A program made the position numbers and the translations under genes. From Nanohaloarchaea archaeon B1-Br10_U2g19 (GTDB lineage Archaea > Nanohalarchaeota > Nanosalinia > Nanosalinales > Nanosalinaceae), in assembly GCA_001563905.1 (NCBI GenBank), contig LKMO01000001.1:1-64000 (forward strand): 64,000 nucleotides of DNA, written 5' to 3'. The notes beneath the pieces are model-generated. The model had not been told where the DNA came from, did no database searches, and saw only the letters and a list, made by a program, of their open reading frames with translations. This document shows, in pieces, positions 58,621-64,000 of this stretch. Position 1 is the stretch's first letter; the number at the start of each line of letters is the position of its first letter.

Positions 58621-59376
58621 CTATGCCTCATTAAACCAGCCTTCCAACTTCTGTTTTGACAGTAGCTGGTAGTCGTTGTCTTCCGTAAAGATCTCCATAC
58701 ACCAGGTTCCTTCGAAGTCTTCTAATCTATCGATTAGAGGCTGGAACTCAATCTCTGAGCTTCCAAGCGGTAGATGCATATCTCGTCCTTCACGTGTATC
58801 GGTCAAATGAAGGTGTGAAATCAGGTGGGAGTATTCTTCAAGAAATTCTTCTGTTTCTTCCTGTCCGGCTTCTGAGAAAGCATGTCCTGTATCGAAACAC
58901 ATGGAAACATTTAGTTCTTCAAGTAAAGGTCCTAGCTCAAACAGTTCTAATCCTCTCCACTGTCCAAGATTTTCGAAACAGACTTCGACTCCGTGTTTCT
59001 CTCCTAGTTTATCCAGTTTTTCGATTTGTTCAGGAAGTTTTTCTATCTCATCCTCAGCATCATCATATCGCATATCGGCGTGTGCCACAACTTTTTCTGC
59101 TCCAAGCTGTTTAGCGAACTTCATCATACGTTCATGGTAGTTCAGAAGTCCTTCATTGATCTCAGGTACTGAGGTGGATAAAGGCTGTTTGAAAGGTAAG
59201 TGAACTGTTATTTCAAAATCTTTGTCTTCTAAAGCCTTTCTAACCTTTTCAGATTCTATCTCTTCTACAGGTCGTTCATGTTCTCCTATCCCGAACTCTA
59301 TGAAGTCAAATTCTTCTGAAATAGAGTTTATATGTTCTATTAGATCTCCTTCTGGACCTAGACTGATTCCTATCAT
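58621..59376 (-). CDS. TIM-barrel sugar isomerase/AP endonuclease 2 family protein
   Basis: A 251-residue xylose-isomerase-like TIM barrel. Metal-site residues occur in family order: GIGEHE, VHLPF, AHADMRY, CFENLGQWRG, CFDTGHAF, HLHLTDTREGRDMHLPLG and MEIFTED. Members are sugar isomerases, epimerases or endonuclease IV; the absence of extra DNA-binding loops favours a small substrate. Its ATG overlaps the valS stop codon by four bases. It is useful as a compact model for the 890-residue protein at 45852. Confidence 0.87.
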   Translation of the reverse strand: MIGISLGPEGDLIEHINSISEEFDFIEFGIGEHERPVEEIESEKVRKALEDKDFEITVHLPFKQPLSTSVPEINEGLLNYHERMMKFAKQLGAEKVVAHADMRYDDAEDEIEKLPEQIEKLDKLGEKHGVEVCFENLGQWRGLELFELGPLLEELNVSMCFDTGHAFSEAGQEETEEFLEEYSHLISHLHLTDTREGRDMHLPLGSSEIEFQPLIDRLEDFEGTWCMEIFTEDNDYQLLSKQKLEGWFNEA

Positions 59377-61937
59377 TTGACTACTACCGTTATGTTTTCT
59401 GTTTCAATCATTTTTCCTTCTCCTTGGAATGTTCTTTCTTCTCTAACGTTAAACATCTCTGGTTTGAGCTGTTCATCTGCTACTCTAAGTCTTCCGTCCA
59501 TGAGGTTCCATTCATTGTTTTCAAGTGCTTCTTCGATTTCTGATACTTTGTCGCCGTATTTAGGACCTGCTTTCGAGTAGTCAAGCTTTATCTCCACGAT
59601 TTCGTTCTCTGTTTCTGGCCGGTTTTCTTTGTCTAGTTCGAGTTTCTTTACGTGCATTACTTCTTTCACTGCTTCTTCAAAGCCTTCTATATCTCCGTAG
59701 ACTGTTACTTCTTCTAGTTCTGCGGTTGGAGACATCTGGTTGTCTGACTTGTATTTTCTGAGTGCAGAGATTACTTCTATAGCTGTCTCTCCTTTCTGGA
59801 GGTCTGCTTCTAAGCCAAGTGTTTCAGGCCATTTGGAGTTGTGTATGCTTTTCTTTGAGTACATGTCGTTCCAGATTTCTTCGGTTACGTGTGATAGGAA
59901 CGGTGCGAAAAGCTTTAGGAATGTTTCATGGCACCGGGAAAGCGTGTATTCTGCGGAAGGATCTCTTTCTTCGTCTAGTCTCTGTTTTGCGATTTCTAGG
60001 TAGTTGTCGCAGAAGGTGTTCCAGAAGACGTGTCTTATATGGTCTCTTGCTTTTGAGAATTCGTAGTTCTCCATTTTTTCTGTTGTAAACTCTACGAGTT
60101 GGTCGAGTTCTGCGAGCATCCAGCGGTCTAGTTCTTCTAGGTCTTCTTCATCTATCTCTCCGCTTTCTGGTACGAGCATCTCTACTAGTTTTGAAGCGTT
60201 CCAGAGTTTACGGATAACTTTCTCTCCAGAGACCAGGTCTTTTTCTTTGAATGCTAGGTCGTCTCCTACCTGTGTTCCTGCACTCCAGTAACGTGCTGCA
60301 TCAACAGGATACTCTTCAATAACGTTCTGTGGTAGCACTACGTTTCCACGGCTTTTACTCATTTTCTCCCGGTTTTCGTCTAGTACGTGGCCATGGTTCA
60401 TTACCTGTTTGAAAGGTACTTCGCCGGTATGTTCAATACATTTTACAACTGTGTGGAAAAGCCAGAAGCTGATGATGTCGTGGCCCTGGTAACGTAGATC
60501 GAACTGGTAGAGCTCCGGCCTCTGAAGTTCTTCTCCGTCCCACTTGGCGTTGATTAGAGGGGTTAAACTTGATGTCGCCCATGTGTCTAGTACGTCGGTC
60601 TCCGGCTTATACTCTTCCGGGTTGTCGACAGGCGGTTCATCCTGTAAAGGGTCTACCGGTAGCTGCTCTTTCTCAGCTACAACAGGTTCTCCGGTTTCTT
60701 TATGGTACCATACAGGGATCGGTATTCCGCTGTCTCTCTGACGGCTGATACACCAGTCCCACTGTAGTCCTTCAATCCAGTTTTTGTAACGTGTAAACAT
60801 TTTCTCTGGATACCATTCCATCTGTTCTCCGGCTTCTAAGTATTTTTCTTTATTTTCTAAAACCTTGATGTACCACTGAGGTTTTACAAGGAACTCAATA
60901 GGTGTATCACATCTTTCATGTGCTTGAACGGTGTGAGTTATCTTTCTTTTGTCGAGCAAGAACTTTTCTTCGTCTAGGTCTTTCACTATTTCCTTCCTAG
61001 CTTCTTCGGTAGTTAATCCTTCATACTCGTTAGCTTCCTCTGTCATTACTCCGGATTCATCTATTGCGACTCTTAGGTCGAGTCCATGCGCCTGGTACCA
61101 TTCAATATCGTTCTGATCTCCGAAGGTACAGCACATAACGATTCCTGAACCTGTCTCCATATCGACTCTTTCATCTTCAATAATCGGTACTTTCTGGTAG
61201 AATAAAGGTACTTTCGCCTCTTCACCGACTAGATGCTGGTTTTCCTCGTCGTCAGGATGTACAAATACTGCTACGCAAGCCGGTAAAAGTTCTGGTCTGG
61301 TTGTTGAGATAGTGAAGGAGTCGCCATCAACAACATCGAACTCTATATCATGGAAATGAGCTTTCTTCTCTAAGTCTTCTGTTTCAACCTGGCTTATAGC
61401 GGTCTCACACTCTGGACACCAGATTGCCGGAGCTTTTTCACGGTACTGAAGATTTTTTTCATGTAAATCAAGGAAAGATAGCTGACTGATTTTCTGTACA
61501 CGTGGCTCTATAGTCTTGTAGGTATTGTTCCAGTCCATTGAGAATCCGAAGTCTCTCATAAGATCTTCGAACTCTTCTTCATAGTCTTCACAGACTTTAC
61601 GTACTTTTTTCTGGAACTCTCTACGTGTAAAGTCTTGATGCCTTATATCTAGTTCTCTTTCAGTAAGTCTTTCAGAAGCGATACCGTTGTTGTCATAGCC
61701 GAAAGGATAGTAAACGCTTTTACCCTGCATTCGTTCAAAACGTGCTTTGAAATCAGCTAAAGTATTTCCGTACGTATGCCCGAAGTGTAGATTGCCTGAT
61801 ACTGTTGGGGGAGGTGTGTCTATAGAGAACACTTCTTCACTGTCGCCAGGTTTTTCATACTTGTAGGTTTCTTCTTCAATCCATTTTTTACGCCACTTCG
61901 GCTCGATAACATCTGGTTTATATTCTCCTTCAGGCAT
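59373..61937 (-). CDS. valS: Valyl-tRNA synthetase
   Basis: An 854-residue class Ia synthetase charging tRNA-Val. The HIGH-type motif is PPPTVSGNLHFGHTYGN near 43-59, and KMSKS appears in ENREKMSKSRGNVV. The CP1 editing domain (about 170-340) has FTISTTRPELLPACVAVFVH. The anticodon-binding helical domain follows, and the short C-terminal end lacks the long coiled coil of many bacterial enzymes. Size is typical for archaea. Overlaps the TIM-barrel gene downstream by four bases. Confidence 0.97.
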   Translation of the reverse strand: MPEGEYKPDVIEPKWRKKWIEEETYKYEKPGDSEEVFSIDTPPPTVSGNLHFGHTYGNTLADFKARFERMQGKSVYYPFGYDNNGIASERLTERELDIRHQDFTRREFQKKVRKVCEDYEEEFEDLMRDFGFSMDWNNTYKTIEPRVQKISQLSFLDLHEKNLQYREKAPAIWCPECETAISQVETEDLEKKAHFHDIEFDVVDGDSFTISTTRPELLPACVAVFVHPDDEENQHLVGEEAKVPLFYQKVPIIEDERVDMETGSGIVMCCTFGDQNDIEWYQAHGLDLRVAIDESGVMTEEANEYEGLTTEEARKEIVKDLDEEKFLLDKRKITHTVQAHERCDTPIEFLVKPQWYIKVLENKEKYLEAGEQMEWYPEKMFTRYKNWIEGLQWDWCISRQRDSGIPIPVWYHKETGEPVVAEKEQLPVDPLQDEPPVDNPEEYKPETDVLDTWATSSLTPLINAKWDGEELQRPELYQFDLRYQGHDIISFWLFHTVVKCIEHTGEVPFKQVMNHGHVLDENREKMSKSRGNVVLPQNVIEEYPVDAARYWSAGTQVGDDLAFKEKDLVSGEKVIRKLWNASKLVEMLVPESGEIDEEDLEELDRWMLAELDQLVEFTTEKMENYEFSKARDHIRHVFWNTFCDNYLEIAKQRLDEERDPSAEYTLSRCHETFLKLFAPFLSHVTEEIWNDMYSKKSIHNSKWPETLGLEADLQKGETAIEVISALRKYKSDNQMSPTAELEEVTVYGDIEGFEEAVKEVMHVKKLELDKENRPETENEIVEIKLDYSKAGPKYGDKVSEIEEALENNEWNLMDGRLRVADEQLKPEMFNVREERTFQGEGKMIETENITVVVK

Positions 61938-62033
61938 TTTGGTATCAGCTCTTGAAAAAACACTGTTTAGAGAATCTTAAAAGGTTTTTACTTAGGGAAT
62001 CAGAGCTGCCAGTTTAGAGGAAAAACATGAGAT

Positions 62034-62044
62034 GGTTTATATTG
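62034..62044 (+). promoter_or_regulatory. TATA box of the metallophosphoesterase gene
   Basis: GGTTTATATTG is centred about 28 nt before the ATG at 62068, which predicts a leader of only a few bases. Confidence 0.5.
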
Positions 62045-62067
62045 TTTCAGCAGTATAGTAAAGGTAG

Positions 62068-63573
62068 ATGAGTCAGGAAGCTGAAGACCCTGAAGAGAAA
62101 TCAGAGGATTACTCTCTGGAAGAGTTCGATAGTACTTTACAGCTTGGAGATACAGAGCTGAACGGCGTCCCTTATGATGAGATAATCGATAATTATGGTT
62201 CAGATGATGTTGATCAGATTGTATTCCACGGTGACGCTTCCAAAAAAGAGGGTAAAGACGTTGGCACGGTTTCTCCCGATGTATATTTTAATCAGTTGAA
62301 AGAGACGTACCAAGATTTGGATAAACTAGGCGAGGAGCTGGATGCAGATGTTCTGGTTCTTCCAGGAAACCATTCTCCAATAGAAGGTTCGCATGGTTAT
62401 GAAGAAGGTAAGGATAAACAACATGTTGAGTATGTTGAGAAAATGCTCGAAGAGGAATATGAAGAGTTCTCAGAGTATGAAGGGAACGCATATGAATTCT
62501 TTATAGATTTACATGAAAATCTTACAGATTTAACAGAAACTGAGTATGAGACAGAAGAAGGTAACACGATAATAGGTATGTCGGACCATTTCAGTCCTGA
62601 GATAGATACTCAGAATTATGAACTTCTCAAAGTAGGTGAGGATATAGAGAAGCTGGGTTATGATAGAGAAGAGGTCGCTGATAAATTATATGAGTTACAA
62701 GATAAAGATGGAGCGGATAACTCTAAAAGAAAGATCAAAAGTTTTTTCGATAAACCGAAAGTAAAGTGGTGGATTCAACCAGTTGGTTCTGGCCCGGTAG
62801 ACGCGGCGAAAGAAGAGAATAAGGAGGTAGGGGACATCGATCCTGAAAATATAACTAGAGAGACTATAGAAAATCTGCCTGAAGATGTTAAAGAAGAAAT
62901 TATGACTTCAGAGCACCAGCAGTATCTACAGATGGTTGATGAACATATGGAGTTAAGTGATGAAGAACAGAAAGCGTTTAGGGAAGAAGTTGCTCGTCTG
63001 GGAGGCAGAATAGAAAATGCGGACGGGAAGGTGCATGTAGTCCACCATTCAACACCATACCATAGTGACCGAAATCAGTATGGTTCCGTAGTGCTCGCAG
63101 ATGCTATAGAGAAACACGGAGATAAAATTGAGGTTGTCAGCGGAGGACATACTCATGGAGGTAAAGGCGAGTATAAATTAGGAGGTGTACATGTCCTAAA
63201 CGCCGCTGAAACATACTCCGAAATTGGCTTAGGAGAAAAGTTACATACGGAGATAAATAAGATGGATGTTGAAGAGCCTGCGAGAAAACACCACGAACCT
63301 ACTCCTGAAGAGGAGGAATCTCAATACCGAAAAGTGTTCGAAGAAATAGAGAGTTTGGGAAGTCTTGAAGAATTCTTTTCTAGACAGGAAGATAGACATC
63401 GACAGATGCTTGATAGTGCGGCAGAAAGAGGTCTAGTGCCTGAAGAGGAAAAGGATCAGGAGTGGGAGAAGATGAAAAAGGCTCTCGAACCGCAAAGAGA
63501 AGAAATTAGGGAAATGTGGGAATCTGGCGAGTATGAACAGTATTTAGAAGAAGATGAAGAAAGCGAAGAGTAA
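62068..63573 (+). CDS. Metallophosphoesterase-like protein with inserted helical region
   Basis: A 501-residue, strongly acidic protein. Calcineurin-type motifs: IVFHGDASKK near 50, VLVLPGNHSPIEG near 93, HVVHHSTPYHSD near 328 and VVSGGHTHGG near 355, a complete but widely spaced metallophosphatase set. Between the GNH and later His motifs lie over 200 residues, far more than usual, including a long Glu-rich helix and FFDKPKVKWWIQPVG. The C-terminal 90 residues are charged helix ending in a Glu/Asp tail. Substrate unknown: nucleotides, phospholipids or proteins are all possible. Confidence 0.75.
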   Translation: MSQEAEDPEEKSEDYSLEEFDSTLQLGDTELNGVPYDEIIDNYGSDDVDQIVFHGDASKKEGKDVGTVSPDVYFNQLKETYQDLDKLGEELDADVLVLPGNHSPIEGSHGYEEGKDKQHVEYVEKMLEEEYEEFSEYEGNAYEFFIDLHENLTDLTETEYETEEGNTIIGMSDHFSPEIDTQNYELLKVGEDIEKLGYDREEVADKLYELQDKDGADNSKRKIKSFFDKPKVKWWIQPVGSGPVDAAKEENKEVGDIDPENITRETIENLPEDVKEEIMTSEHQQYLQMVDEHMELSDEEQKAFREEVARLGGRIENADGKVHVVHHSTPYHSDRNQYGSVVLADAIEKHGDKIEVVSGGHTHGGKGEYKLGGVHVLNAAETYSEIGLGEKLHTEINKMDVEEPARKHHEPTPEEEESQYRKVFEEIESLGSLEEFFSRQEDRHRQMLDSAAERGLVPEEEKDQEWEKMKKALEPQREEIREMWESGEYEQYLEEDEESEE

Positions 63574-63577
63574 TGTT

Positions 63578-64000
63578 TCAGAAGCTATCTAGACTCATAT
63601 TACCAGGATAGGTCATATTGTCTTCTGCAAAAACTACTTTACAGTCAACTTCTTTTTTCAGCCAGTTTTCTTGTTTTTCCAGGTCTGATTCTAGAAACTT
63701 GTAGCCGAAATGTGTTAGGATAATAGTTTGAGGATCCGTCTTCTCTACTATCTTAGGTATGTCGTTTAGGTGAGTGTGTGACGGGATTTTACTATCTTTT
63801 GGTCTTGCACAGTAAACTACTAGTGTGTCGCAGTCTTCATAGAACTTGGTTAGTTCTTCTGAGTATTCTGTGTCTGTCCAGAACCCTATTGTTTTGTTTT
63901 TGTTTGATATTTTAAGGCCTTGAGTCTTTGGGTCTGAGTGGAACATTATTTGGCTTTCAATTTTTATGTCTTTGAACTGGTGTTCGGAGTTTTCTTCTAG
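63578..64000 (-). CDS. MBL-fold metallohydrolase, C-terminal part (gene continues past the window)
   Basis: The track starts at an internal ATG (63946), but the frame stays open to the last base of the window, reading LEENSEHQFKDIKIESQIMF upstream of it. The real start is therefore outside. The visible 140 residues look like the C-terminal half of a metallo-beta-lactamase: YCARPKDSKIPSHTHLNDIP with conserved His residues, IILTHFGYKF (final His ligand) and VVFAEDNMTYPG. Related enzymes include RNase Z-like and cyclic phosphodiesterase-like hydrolases. The stop codon is five bases from the convergent metallophosphoesterase gene. Confidence 0.8.
   Translation of the reverse strand, partial: LEENSEHQFKDIKIESQIMFHSDPKTQGLKISNKNKTIGFWTDTEYSEELTKFYEDCDTLVVYCARPKDSKIPSHTHLNDIPKIVEKTDPQTIILTHFGYKFLESDLEKQENWLKKEVDCKVVFAEDNMTYPGNMSLDSF

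Noticed and set aside
1-64000. CRISPR array, insertion sequence or prophage
   Set aside because: No regularly spaced repeats, transposase motifs, integrase or phage structural genes were seen.

Overview
The window is a dense, A+T-rich archaeal chromosome segment. Its information-processing genes are archaeal or eukaryote-like: TBP, TFB, a histone, Orc1/Cdc6, MCM, an RPA-like protein, aIF2-beta, aIF5A, aRF1, eL15, eL37, eS8, LSm, archaeal adenylate kinase and class I CCA-adding enzyme. Many proteins are rich in Asp and Glu, as expected for a salt-in halophile. Several gene orders match haloarchaea (atpHIKECFABD, LSm-eL37, Era-like GTPase/DUF2073/Zn-ribbon). Genes are small and tightly packed, and many unknowns resemble nothing I recognise. 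I infer a member of the Nanohaloarchaeota (DPANN) or a close relative. This rests on recognition of families and composition, not on a database search.

Layout. 0-4.5 kb: an intron-containing tRNA-Thr, small unknown acidic proteins, an operon resembling the arv/oap vesicle-formation operon, a Nudix hydrolase and a glutaredoxin. 4.7-7.6 kb: photolyase, tRNA-Ile, tRNA-Lys, LSm-eL37 and eS8. 7.7-17.3 kb: two tiny genes missed by the ORF track, orc1/cdc6 flanked by TTCCGNTAG repeats, an SGNH hydrolase, a DRG GTPase, an OB-fold protein, a Vms1-like release factor, endonuclease III, and a run containing aIF2-beta, an RPA-like protein and MCM. 17.4-35.6 kb: PCD, Nudix enzymes, TBP, eL15, DNA ligase, nitroreductase, a TrmB regulator, SppA, Elp3, AdkA, CCA enzyme, a pilin, histone-aIF5A, Nob1, an AI-2E family permease, TFB and Trm1. 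35.8-43.9 kb: a complete A-type ATP synthase operon. 44-51 kb: an accessory-looking stretch with a nucleotidyltransferase, a YdcF-like protein and a translationally coupled pair of large unknowns (890 and 545 aa), next to a low-complexity protein with paralogous features at 1.3 kb. 51-64 kb: NYN nuclease-TatD-dCTP deaminase, a secreted metalloprotease, Ogt, a DUF368 carrier, aRF1, ValRS, TIM-barrel and metallophosphoesterase proteins, and a partial MBL-fold hydrolase at the edge.

How the genes work together. Most of the window is core machinery for transcription initiation, chromatin, replication (Cdc6, MCM, RPA, ligase), translation and tRNA processing, plus DNA repair suited to a sunlit brine (photolyase, Nth, Ogt, dCTP deaminase, TatD). 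Many genes have a TATA-like element about 25-30 nt before the start codon and are probably leaderless or nearly so. Genes inside operons, and TFB, carry GAGGTG-type Shine-Dalgarno sequences.

The best candidate for an undescribed system is the 45.85-50.16 kb pair. The 890-aa protein appears to be an endonuclease IV/xylose-isomerase-type TIM barrel with all metal-ligand positions kept, split by an insertion of about 450 residues. Its start codon overlaps the stop codon of a coiled-coil partner. Two genes (17.7 kb and 58.0 kb) look frameshifted by one base.
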